Source: Flavobacteriales bacterium (GTDB lineage: Bacteria > Bacteroidota > Bacteroidia > Flavobacteriales_F > PHOS-HE28). From it: DNA of 64,000 nt. The notes under the pieces are model-generated. The model ran no database searches. It was not told the origin of the DNA and saw only the letters and a list, made by a program, of their open reading frames with translations. The position numbers and the translations under genes were made by a program. Shown here piece by piece: positions 8,438 through 16,020 of this stretch; position 1 is the first letter of the stretch; the number at the start of each line of letters is the position of its first letter. The stretch lies in NCBI GenBank assembly GCA_019638085.1, contig JAHBUL010000008.1:147609-211608 (forward strand), given 5' to 3'.

Positions 8438-9718
8438 CTACTGCCCGACGACCGTGATGTTCCTCGATCCGATCACGGCACCATCAGCGATCAAGTTGAC
8501 CGTGTACATGCCCGCAGCGAAACGCGATAGGTCGAGCTCCGTTCTTGTGGTGATGCAATTTTTCGTCGCGACCGGCTTCGTTCGCACTACCTCGCCCAAG
8601 CCATTGACAACGGTGATGTCCACGCGCTCGCTACTGGTGGTCGCAAACTCAACGGTCAAGGAACTTGAAACCGGGTTCGGATACGTGCTGAACGCCAAAT
8701 CGGAGTCCTTGATGTCCGCCACATGGGTGGTCAGGGGTGCCCTTTTGAGAATGGTCCCGCCGGTGGAACCCGATCCGCTCACGAAGCCTGTTCCATCCGA
8801 GGTGAAGAGGATGGAATAGTAGGACGGGTCGAAGTTCATACCGCTATCGTCCGTCCACGTGGCACCCCCGTCCATCGTACGGAATACCTGCCCTGGGGTG
8901 GCACAGACGAAAATATTGTCGAGGTCGAGCATCACCACCCCGCGCACCAATCCGAATTGGTCCGGGATCGTGCCCGGTGTCCAGGTGGCCCCGCCGTCCG
9001 TGGTCTTGAAGTACGCGCCCTCCTCGCTGGTGACCATGCCATTATCGGCATCCACGAAGTCGACCCCGAGGTTCACGTTCGTTCCGGAACCTGCTTGTGA
9101 ACTGGTCCACGTGGCCCCGCCATCGATCGACTTGAAAATGGATTGGCCGTTGCCGCAGGAGAACAGCGTTGTGGCATCCGCATAGCACAGGGCGAACTGC
9201 CCCGAGCTTGGGTTGGTGGTCGCCGGAACCCAAGTAGCTCCACCATCGGTGGTGTAATAGATGCCGTTATAGTTCGTGGTCAGCACACCATGGTCGGCAT
9301 CGTGGAATTGGATGTCGTTGATATCCCCCTGGTCGTTCAAAGGGTCGAAATCCGCAGAGGTCCACGTAGCGCCGCCATCGACCGTTTTCATGATGTTCCC
9401 ACCTTGGGTACCCGCGAAACCCGTATCGGTACTGAGGAAATAGAGCGCCGTGACACCGGTACCGCTCGTGGTGCTGCTCCACGCCACGGTCCAGGTATCT
9501 CCTTGGTCCTCGGTTTTCAGCACCGTGCCGTGGCCGTTGTAGGTCACGTTAGATCCACCGGCATAGCCGATGTCATTCTGCCCCGCGGGAAAATCGATGT
9601 CGTAGAGGATCAGGTTGGTGGTGACGGGAGTGGGAATGCTCGTCCAATTCTGAGCGTTGGAGAATTGCGCGTTCAGGACGGAAATGGCCAACAAGGGAAG
9701 AGTCAAGGACTTTTTCAT
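8438..9718 (-). CDS. YCF48/BNR-repeat beta-propeller protein with T9SS sorting domain
   Basis: This 426-residue protein starts at ATG 9718 (MKKSLTLPLLAISVLNAQ, signal peptide); the open frame extends 105 codons further but has no signal there. The body contains at least seven repeats ending in DGGATW (KTVDGGATWTSADF, YYTTDGGATW, FKTTDGGATW and others). This is the BNR/Asp-box pattern of YCF48-like and sialidase-like beta-propellers. The C-terminal ~80 residues are a T9SS sorting domain (FSTYPNPVSSSLTVEF, ending NITVVGQ). In Bacteroidota such proteins are surface or secreted; they do not act in photosystem assembly despite the family name. The ligand is unknown. Confidence 0.88.
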   Translation of the reverse strand: MKKSLTLPLLAISVLNAQFSNAQNWTSIPTPVTTNLILYDIDFPAGQNDIGYAGGSNVTYNGHGTVLKTEDQGDTWTVAWSSTTSGTGVTALYFLSTDTGFAGTQGGNIMKTVDGGATWTSADFDPLNDQGDINDIQFHDADHGVLTTNYNGIYYTTDGGATWVPATTNPSSGQFALCYADATTLFSCGNGQSIFKSIDGGATWTSSQAGSGTNVNLGVDFVDADNGMVTSEEGAYFKTTDGGATWTPGTIPDQFGLVRGVVMLDLDNIFVCATPGQVFRTMDGGATWTDDSGMNFDPSYYSILFTSDGTGFVSGSGSTGGTILKRAPLTTHVADIKDSDLAFSTYPNPVSSSLTVEFATTSSERVDITVVNGLGEVVRTKPVATKNCITTRTELDLSRFAAGMYTVNLIADGAVIGSRNITVVGQ

Positions 9719-9913
9719 GGTGATGGAAATGTTGTTTCCGACATGGTACTGAACGGCACCAGTGGCACCGCGGTGACGGATCAAATGTACTTCGCTCGCT
9801 GTCGGATGTTCTGACGCGGGTATTCCTCCAGAGGCTGGAGGGTCCGAGAGCGTTTCGCGGAAAAGTAAAGGACCAAGTCGCGATCTGGGATTAGCTCGTG
9901 CCTTACTGCTTCG

Positions 9914-9968
9914 GGTGGACAGGGAGGACCGCGTGTGCGCACGCGGCACCCGGTCCACCCTGTTCACC
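9914..9968. repeat. Hairpin repeat, copy 1 flanking the four-helix-bundle gene
   Basis: The arms GGTGGACAGGGAGGACC (9914-9930) and GGTCCACCCTGTTCACC (9952-9968) pair over 17 bases with two mismatches. The loop holds a second palindrome, CCGCGTG-TGCG-CACGCGG. The lead-in CTTCGGGTGGACAGGG is shared with the copy at 10681. The rest of the 328-base gap (9719-10046) shows no gene. Confidence 0.75.
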
Positions 9969-10046
9969 TGAGCTGCTACTAGTGCGTTTTGGTTAGGATC
10001 GCCTTCACGAACACCAGCTATCCCACCTTCCAATTACATTAGCCTT

Positions 10047-10652
10047 ATGGCCGAGCGACCGCCCAATAGCGACATCTATCCGAAGCACGGTGGTTTCGAA
10101 AAGCTGGTAAGCCATCAAATGGCCGAGCTTTTGGAAGACTTCACCAAGCGCTTTGTGGCGCGCTATGTAGACCCCAAGAGCCGCACGTGCGATCAGATGA
10201 TCCAAGCCTCCCGAAGTGGAGCAAGGAACATCGCCGAGGGCAGCATGTTCAGTGCGACCTCCAAGAAGCTCGAGATGAACCTGACCAATGCGGCCCGCTC
10301 AAGCATTACGGAGTTGAAGAAGGACTACGCGGCATTCCTACGGCAGAACAAGTTGACCCTTTGGCCCATGAACGACCCGATCCGCCAAGAACTGATCGAC
10401 AAGCGCTTCAAAGTAGTGGATGACGTTGCGCGATGGGGAGCGACCGTGCATAAGCGGGAACCGTCGAGAAGCTTTGGTGAGATCTCGGCTAACATCGGCC
10501 ACGTGTACTGCATGGTAGCCGGTGGTCTGTTGGACCGACAAATGCAAAGCCAAGCCCGCGATTTTGAAGCCAATGGCGGTTTCAATGAGCGGCTGTACCG
10601 AATTCGGAGCGAAGCGAAGAAGAAAAAGGACCAAGGCCCCCGGCCGGATTAG
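10047..10652 (+). CDS. Four-helix-bundle (S23/bAvd-like) protein
   Basis: This 201-residue protein contains SRTCDQMIQASRSGARNIAEG (residues 48-68, interrupted here for length: core ARNIAEG), which is the conserved signature of the four-helix-bundle family (TIGR02436). These proteins are often encoded in 23S rRNA intervening sequences or stand alone. The downstream part, with KLEMNLTNAARSSITELKKD, continues the helical pattern, and the C-terminal third is longer than in the ~120-residue family standard. A relative, Avd, is the accessory protein of diversity-generating retroelements, but no reverse transcriptase is nearby. The gene sits between two related hairpin repeats (9914-9968 and 10681-10736). 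Function is unknown; RNA or nucleic-acid binding is possible. Confidence 0.78.
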   Translation: MAERPPNSDIYPKHGGFEKLVSHQMAELLEDFTKRFVARYVDPKSRTCDQMIQASRSGARNIAEGSMFSATSKKLEMNLTNAARSSITELKKDYAAFLRQNKLTLWPMNDPIRQELIDKRFKVVDDVARWGATVHKREPSRSFGEISANIGHVYCMVAGGLLDRQMQSQARDFEANGGFNERLYRIRSEAKKKKDQGPRPD

Positions 10653-10680
10653 CGTTGGTGGCTTGTGCGTTGCGGCTTCG

Positions 10681-10736
10681 GGTGGACAGGGTGGACTGCG
10701 TGGATGCACACGGCCACACCGTCCACTCTGTCCACC
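10681..10736. repeat. Hairpin repeat, copy 2, possible bidirectional terminator
   Basis: The arms GGTGGACAGGGTGGAC (10681-10696) and GTCCACTCTGTCCACC (10721-10736) pair over 16 bases with one mismatch. It lies between the convergent four-helix-bundle gene and carB. It shares its lead-in and left arm with the copy at 9914. Confidence 0.75.
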
Positions 10737-10759
10737 TACCACCAAGCAAGAAGCACGAC

Positions 10760-13570
10760 CTACCGGCTCAAGTACATACTCCGCTCCCCATAGACCTGCC
10801 GGAAGAACGGATCCTTCAGATCCTTAATAAAGTAGATCGCCTCCCCGGTGCTCTTCATTTCAGGCCCAAGGCTCTTGTCCACGTTCGGGAACTTGTCGAA
10901 GCTGAAGACGGGTACCTTGATCGCATAGCCATCGAGCTGCGGCTTGAACTGGAAGTCCTTCAGCTTGGCGCCGAGCATCACTTTGGTGGCCCAGTTCACG
11001 TAGGGTTCGCCGTATGCTTTGGCGATGAAGGGCACGGTGCGGCTGGCGCGGGGGTTGGCCTCGATCACGTACACCACCTCGTCCTTGATGGCGAACTGGA
11101 TGTTCACCAGGCCCACGGTCTTGAGGGCGAGGGCGATCTTGTGCGTGTGGTCGCGCATCTGCTGGATCACTTTTTCGCTGAGGTCGAAGGGCGGGAGCAC
11201 GGCGTTGCTGTCGCCGCTGTGGATGCCTGCCGGTTCGATGTGCTCCATCATGCCGATGATGCGCACCATCTCGCCGTCGCAGATGCTGTCGCTTTCGGCT
11301 TCGATGGCGCCGTCGAGGAAATGGTCGATGAGGATGCGGTTGTCGGGCATCAGGCGCAGGATGTCCAGCACCTGTTCCTCCAGCTCCTGCTCGTTGATCA
11401 CGATCTTCATCTTCTGCCCGCCGAGTACGTAGCTGGGCCGCACCAGCAGCGGGAAGCCGAGCTCGCGCGAGATGTCGATGGCTTCCTCCGCGGTGTTCAC
11501 ACCGGCGAACTTCGGGTACGGGATGTCGAGGTCGCGGAGCAGGCTGCTGAAGCGCTCGCGGTCCTCGGCCATGTCAAGCGCGGCGAAGCTGGTGCCGATG
11601 ATCTTGATGCCGTATTTCTCCAGCTTCTCGGCGAGCTTCAGCGCGGTCTGGCCGCCGAGCTGCACGATGACGCCCTCGGGCTTTTCATGCAGGATGATGT
11701 CGTAGATGTGCTCCCAGAACACCGGCTCGAAGTAGAGCTTGTCGGCGGTGTCGAAGTCCGTGCTCACGGTCTCCGGGTTGCAGTTGATCATGATGGTCTC
11801 GTAGCCCATCTCCTTCGCCGCCAGCACGCCATGCACGCAGCAGTAGTCGAACTCGATGCCTTGCCCGATGCGGTTGGGGCCGCTGCCGAGCACCACGATC
11901 TTCTTCCTATCGCTGCGCACACTTTCGTTCTCCTCCTCGAAGGTGCTGTAGTAGTACGGTGTCTTCGCGGGGAATTCACCGGCGCAGGTGTCCACCAGTT
12001 TGTACACGCGCTTGATGCCAAGCTCGTTCCGCTTCTTGTACACCTGACTTTCCAAACAATTCAGCAGGTGCGCCACTTGGCGGTCGGCGTAGCCCTTCTG
12101 CTTCGCCTCGAAGAGCAGGTCGCGCGGGATGGTGTCCAGCGTGTACTTCTCCACTTCTTTTTCGGTGAGGATCATGTCCTCGATCTGCTTCAGGAACCAG
12201 ATGTCGATCTTGGTGCGGTCCTGAATGGTCTTGAACGGGATGCCCGCCTTGATGCTGTCGTAAACGTGGAAGAGGCGGCTCCAGCTCGGATTGCTCAGGC
12301 TATCCAGCAGCACGGCGACATCGGTGGTCTCCTTGCCGTCCGCGCCGAGGCCGTTGCGTTTGATCTCCAAGCTCTGACAGGCTTTCTGCAGGGCTTCCTG
12401 GAAGCTGCGGCCGATGCCCATCGTCTCGCCGACGCTCTTCATCTGCACACCCAAGCGACGGTCGCTGCCTTCGAACTTGTCGAAGTTCCAACGCGGCACT
12501 TTCACGATCACGTAATCGAGCGTGGGCTCGAAGAAGGCGCTGGTGCCGGTGATCGGGTTCTCCAGCTCATCGAGGCGGTAACCGATGGCGAGCTTGCTGG
12601 CGATCTTGGCGATGGGATAGCCGGTGGCCTTGCTGGCGAGCGCGCTGCTGCGGCTCACGCGCGGGTTGATCTCGATGGCGAAGATCTCTTCCTGGGTATC
12701 CGGGCTCACCGCGAACTGTACGTTGCAGCCTCCGGCAAAATCGCCGATGGCGCGCATCATCTTGATCGCCTCCGTGCGCATCCGCTGGTAGGTGCGGTCG
12801 CTGAGCGTCATTGCGGGCGCCACGGTGATGCTGTCACCGGTGTGGATGCCCATGGGATCGAAGTTCTCGATGCTGCAGATGATCACCACGTTGTCGTCCT
12901 TGTCGCGCAGCAGTTCCAGCTCGAACTCCTTCCAGCCGAGCAGCGCCTTGTCGATCATCACTTCGTGGATCGGGCTGATCTGTAGGCCGTACTTCAACAG
13001 CTTATCGAACTCGGCGGGATCATGGACGAAAGCAGCACCCGCGCCGCCCAAGGTGTAGCTGGCGCGGATCACCAGCGGAAAGCCGAACTCCTGTGCCACC
13101 TTCTTCCCTTCCAGAAAACTCGTTACGGTCCTGCTCGGCGCCATCGGCACGCCGATCCGCTCCATCAGTTCGCGGAAGCGTTCGCGGTTCTCCGTGATAT
13201 CGATGGCCTCGGTGTCCACGCCGATCATGCGCACGCCGTGCTCCTTCCAGATGCCGAGCTTCTCACATTCGATCGCGAGGTTCAGGGCCGTCTGTCCGCC
13301 CATGGTGGGTAGCACCGCATCGATCTTGTGCAATTGCAGGATCTCCTCGATGCTCTGGGTGGTCAGCGGCTTCAGGTACACGTTGTCCGCCGTCACCGGA
13401 TCGGTCATGATGGTGGCGGGGTTGCTGTTGATCAGCGTGACCTCGATGCCTTCTTCGCGAAGTGAGCGTGCTGCTTGGCTGCCGGAATAATCGAATTCAC
13501 AGGCTTGGCCGATAACGATGGGTCCACTGCCGATGAGCAGGACCGACTTGATCGAATTGTCTTTTGGCAT
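10760..13570 (-). CDS. carB: Carbamoyl-phosphate synthase large subunit
   Basis: This 936-residue protein has the two homologous halves typical of CarB. The first half opens with SVLLIGSGPIVIGQACEFDY and carries an ATP-grasp domain (MAPSRTVTSFLEG, VIRASYTLGGAGAAF, FAIEINPRVSRSSALASKAT). The second half repeats this (VVLGSGPNRIGQGIEFDYCC, LVRPSYVLGGQKMKI, YVIEANPRASRTVPFIAKA). It makes carbamoyl phosphate from glutamine-derived ammonia, bicarbonate and two ATP, for pyrimidines and arginine. E. coli CarB has about 1073 residues; this one ends right after the second ATP-grasp and its C-lobe, so the C-terminal MGS-like allosteric domain is absent, as in other Flavobacteria-type CarB. carA is not in the window. 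Confidence 0.97.
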   Translation of the reverse strand: MPKDNSIKSVLLIGSGPIVIGQACEFDYSGSQAARSLREEGIEVTLINSNPATIMTDPVTADNVYLKPLTTQSIEEILQLHKIDAVLPTMGGQTALNLAIECEKLGIWKEHGVRMIGVDTEAIDITENRERFRELMERIGVPMAPSRTVTSFLEGKKVAQEFGFPLVIRASYTLGGAGAAFVHDPAEFDKLLKYGLQISPIHEVMIDKALLGWKEFELELLRDKDDNVVIICSIENFDPMGIHTGDSITVAPAMTLSDRTYQRMRTEAIKMMRAIGDFAGGCNVQFAVSPDTQEEIFAIEINPRVSRSSALASKATGYPIAKIASKLAIGYRLDELENPITGTSAFFEPTLDYVIVKVPRWNFDKFEGSDRRLGVQMKSVGETMGIGRSFQEALQKACQSLEIKRNGLGADGKETTDVAVLLDSLSNPSWSRLFHVYDSIKAGIPFKTIQDRTKIDIWFLKQIEDMILTEKEVEKYTLDTIPRDLLFEAKQKGYADRQVAHLLNCLESQVYKKRNELGIKRVYKLVDTCAGEFPAKTPYYYSTFEEENESVRSDRKKIVVLGSGPNRIGQGIEFDYCCVHGVLAAKEMGYETIMINCNPETVSTDFDTADKLYFEPVFWEHIYDIILHEKPEGVIVQLGGQTALKLAEKLEKYGIKIIGTSFAALDMAEDRERFSSLLRDLDIPYPKFAGVNTAEEAIDISRELGFPLLVRPSYVLGGQKMKIVINEQELEEQVLDILRLMPDNRILIDHFLDGAIEAESDSICDGEMVRIIGMMEHIEPAGIHSGDSNAVLPPFDLSEKVIQQMRDHTHKIALALKTVGLVNIQFAIKDEVVYVIEANPRASRTVPFIAKAYGEPYVNWATKVMLGAKLKDFQFKPQLDGYAIKVPVFSFDKFPNVDKSLGPEMKSTGEAIYFIKDLKDPFFRQVYGERSMYLSR

Positions 13571-13581
13571 GTCCGGAAGGT

Positions 13582-13614
13582 CCCCGATGCATATCGGGGC
13601 GGGCCGCGAAGGTA
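13582..13614 (-). promoter_or_regulatory. carB promoter-like element and leader hairpin
   Basis: On the minus strand TACCTTCG (13607-13614) is followed by CGGCCCGCC and then by a perfect hairpin CCCCGAT-ATGC-ATCGGGG (13582-13599). The hairpin ends 11 bases before the carB ATG. The first element fits the recurring TAnnTT(T/C)G motif. The hairpin could cover the ribosome-binding region, but a regulatory role is inference. Confidence 0.45.
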
Positions 13615-13680
13615 TCCCAAGGGGCCCACGCAGGATAAGGAATGTGCATAAGCTGGGGTGATCGTGGAGAAGTGGGGGTC

Positions 13681-13715
13681 GATCAGATGATCAGAGGATC
13701 AGACGATCAGAGGAT
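13681..13715. repeat. Tandem 8-bp repeat GATCAGAN
   Basis: There are four exact 8-base periods (GATCAGAT, GATCAGAG, GATCAGAC, GATCAGAG) plus a partial fifth, in the gap between carB and the small exported protein. GATC sites lie every 8 bases. The rest of the 301-base gap holds only the carB leader and a promoter-like TATCTTTC just before the next gene. Confidence 0.8.
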
Positions 13716-13871
13716 GAAATGCCGTTGCAGCGACATCTACGTGACCGTACACCTTAGTGCTTGAGGCTTGCAGCTCACAGCCACCCTCCGGTAAACCTCA
13801 GGCCCGGTTCTTGCGTCTCCTTCCATAATCGGCCGCGATATATCTTTCGCCGTCTTACCCAACTACCCAAC

Positions 13872-14246
13872 ATGAAAGCCATCCTTCTGTCCCTCGCCTT
13901 CGCCTTCGGCCTTACCGCCTTTGCCCAAAAAAGCGACAATGCCCAAAAGACGCCGGCGGAAAAAGCCAATCACCGCACCGAGCAAATGGTGAAGGACCTC
14001 GGCCTCGAGGCTAGCCAGCAGGACAAGGTGGCCTCCATCAACTTGGACTACTACACGGCCATGCGCGATGTGAACACCATCCCCAATGAGAAGGACCGCG
14101 AGGGTCGCGCCAAGGTGGTGAAGGCAAATCGCGACAACCGTTTCCAAGCAGTGCTTACAGCAGAGCAATACACGAAGATGCTCACCTTGCGCGAAGAGCG
14201 CAAAGCCAAGAAAAAGGCCGAAAAGAAGGACAAGGGGAACGAGTGA
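13872..14246 (+). CDS. Small exported helical protein (Spy/CpxP- or DUF4890-like)
   Basis: This 124-residue protein starts at ATG 13872 with a signal peptide (MKAILLSLAFAFGLTAFAQ). The mature part is charged and helical: KANHRTEQMVKDLGLEASQQ, a VASINLDYYTAMRDV segment, and FQAVLTAEQYTKMLTLREER, ending in a lysine-rich tail (KKKAEKKDKGNE). The arrangement of two helical blocks, with LT-EQ-like motifs, resembles periplasmic Spy/CpxP-like and Bacteroidota DUF4890 proteins, which have been linked to envelope stress or chaperone activity. Similarity is judged by eye, so the function is tentative. The frame opens 37 codons earlier, but the signal peptide fixes this start. Confidence 0.75.
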   Translation: MKAILLSLAFAFGLTAFAQKSDNAQKTPAEKANHRTEQMVKDLGLEASQQDKVASINLDYYTAMRDVNTIPNEKDREGRAKVVKANRDNRFQAVLTAEQYTKMLTLREERKAKKKAEKKDKGNE

Positions 14247-14390
14247 TCGCTCCGTGTTTTTCAACCTGCCCCGGACTTGAGCGGGGCTGTCGGCCTGTCA
14301 AGCCCTGAACAGCATTGACCGCGGCCCCGTCCGCCGGAGTGTGTAGCCAAAGGCATGCTCCGCGTGCTTCCCTGTCCCGTAAGGCCGCAT

Positions 14391-14476
14391 GCCTCCGCGC
14401 CTCTGTGCCTCCGCGCCGCTGCGTGCAAATCTCCCGCAATCCCGTATTTCTCCGCGTCTCCGCGCCTCCGCGTCGC
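14391..14476. repeat. CTCCGCG word repeat between genes
   Basis: Imperfect copies of CTCCGCGCCTCTGTGC, CTCCGCGCCGCTGCG and CTCCGCGTCTCCGCGCC fill about 85 bases. The gap (14247-14530) otherwise shows no gene, although the frame of the aminotransferase stays open through it. Such GC-rich word repeats are known from many environmental bacterial genomes. Confidence 0.65.
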
Positions 14477-14530
14477 TTTCATCCCCTGCTCCGGCATTTT
14501 CCCCGATCTTCGCCCTCCATTCCATCCCGT

Positions 14531-15760
14531 ATGCCACGCATCTCGCACAAAGGGCGCATCATGCCCTCCTCCCCCATCCGCAAGCTGGTCCCCTTTGCCG
14601 AGGCCGCCAAGAAACGAGGCGTAGAGGTGCTCCACCTCAACATCGGCCAGCCCGATATCCACAGCCCCGAGGTGGCCATGGAAGCCATCCATAAGTTGGA
14701 CATGCCCGTGCTGGAATACAGCCACAGCGCAGGTTTCGAGAGCTATCGCCAAGGCTTGGCCGACTACTATGCCAAACACCGTATCAGCGTCAACAAGGAC
14801 CAGATCATCGTCACCACCGGTGGGTCCGAGGCCCTGCTCTTTGCCATGATGAGCTGCTTCGATCCCGGTGACGAACTGATCATCCCCGAGCCCTTCTATG
14901 CCAACTACAATGCCTTCGCCATCTCGGCCGGCATCACCGTGGTGCCGCTCCGCAGCTCCATCGAGAACGGATTCGAACTACCCGAGGATGGGGCCTTCGA
15001 GGCCCATATCACTCCGCGCACCAAGGGCATCCTCATCTGCAACCCGGGCAACCCCACAGGCCGGGTGTATACGGCCAGCGAACTGGAGAGGCTCCGCAAG
15101 GTGGTGCTGAAGCACGACCTCTTCCTCTTCGCCGATGAAGTGTACCGCGAGTTCTGCTACGACGGCACCGAGCACATCAGTGCGATGAACTTGGAGGGCA
15201 TCAGCGAGAACGTGGTATTGATCGATAGCGTGAGCAAGCGCTACAGCATGTGCGGCGCCCGCATCGGAGCCTTCGTCAGCCGCAACGCCGAGCTGATGGA
15301 GACCGCCATGAAGTTCGCCCAGGCACGCCTGAGCCCGCCCACATTGGGCCAGGTGGCATCCGAGGCCGCACTGCGAACACCGCAGAGCTATTTCACCAAG
15401 GTGAATGCTGAATACCGCGAACGCCGCAACATCCTGGTGGAAGGGCTGAACACGATCCCCGAGGTGGTATGCCCCATGCCCAGCGGTGCCTTTTACTGCG
15501 TGGCCGATCTGCCCGTGGACGATGCGGACGTGTTCTGCCAATGGCTCCTTGAAGAGTTCGAGCACGAAGGCCACACCTTGATGATGGCACCCGCATCGGG
15601 CTTTTATGCCGAGCCGGAATTGGGCAAGCGACAAGTGCGCTTGGCCTATGTGCTGGAGAAGGAAAAGCTGGAGCTGGCGGTGGAGTGCCTGCGGGTGGCC
15701 TTGGAGAGGTACCCACGCACGGTATCCATGAAGGAGCGGCAGGAGGCGGCCAGAGGGTGA
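14531..15760 (+). CDS. Class I/II pyridoxal-phosphate aminotransferase
   Basis: This 409-residue fold-type I aminotransferase of the aspartate aminotransferase superfamily has VLHLNIGQPDIHSPEVA near the N-terminus, IVTTGGSEALLFAM for the cofactor phosphate, ICNPGNPTGRVY, DEVYREFCYDG, and the PLP lysine in SVSKRYSMCGARIG (Lys236). The substrate binding arginine probably lies in KRQVRLAYV near the C-terminus. It moves amino groups between an amino acid and a 2-oxo acid; the amino-acid preference cannot be told from sequence. The frame opens 72 codons earlier through repeat sequence, but ATG 14531 (MPRISHKGRIMPSSP) matches the usual family start. It is likely monocistronic. Confidence 0.9.
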   Translation: MPRISHKGRIMPSSPIRKLVPFAEAAKKRGVEVLHLNIGQPDIHSPEVAMEAIHKLDMPVLEYSHSAGFESYRQGLADYYAKHRISVNKDQIIVTTGGSEALLFAMMSCFDPGDELIIPEPFYANYNAFAISAGITVVPLRSSIENGFELPEDGAFEAHITPRTKGILICNPGNPTGRVYTASELERLRKVVLKHDLFLFADEVYREFCYDGTEHISAMNLEGISENVVLIDSVSKRYSMCGARIGAFVSRNAELMETAMKFAQARLSPPTLGQVASEAALRTPQSYFTKVNAEYRERRNILVEGLNTIPEVVCPMPSGAFYCVADLPVDDADVFCQWLLEEFEHEGHTLMMAPASGFYAEPELGKRQVRLAYVLEKEKLELAVECLRVALERYPRTVSMKERQEAARG

Positions 15761-16020
15761 TCAGCCCGGGTCAATGGCTTCCCGATGAACGTGGGAATCT
15801 GGTAATTGCCACCCTACTGAAGGCAAGCTCCGTTCGACCTTGTACGGTGTACTGCCTACCGGTTGAATATTTAGCTACGCCCCCTTCAGGCGTAATTCCA
15901 TAACTTGCGGGTGCTCCTACGCTCAGGATCCAGAGTTGAAATCTGATCCCGATCGTTCGCGCGGCATCCCAAACCCGCACATCAAATTGTAGTCTACCCG
16001 TATTTTCCAAATATTCCTTT

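Noticed and set aside
10047..10652. Diversity-generating retroelement (Avd)
   Set aside because: No reverse transcriptase and no template/variable repeat pair are nearby.
10655..12985. 776-codon open frame on the plus strand
   Set aside because: It is antisense to carB and is rich in His, Ala, Asp and Val, the usual shadow of a high-GC gene.
15771..16010. 79-codon minus-strand frame between the aminotransferase and the T9SS gene
   Set aside because: No homology, signal or ribosome-binding site was seen; it fills an ordinary gap.
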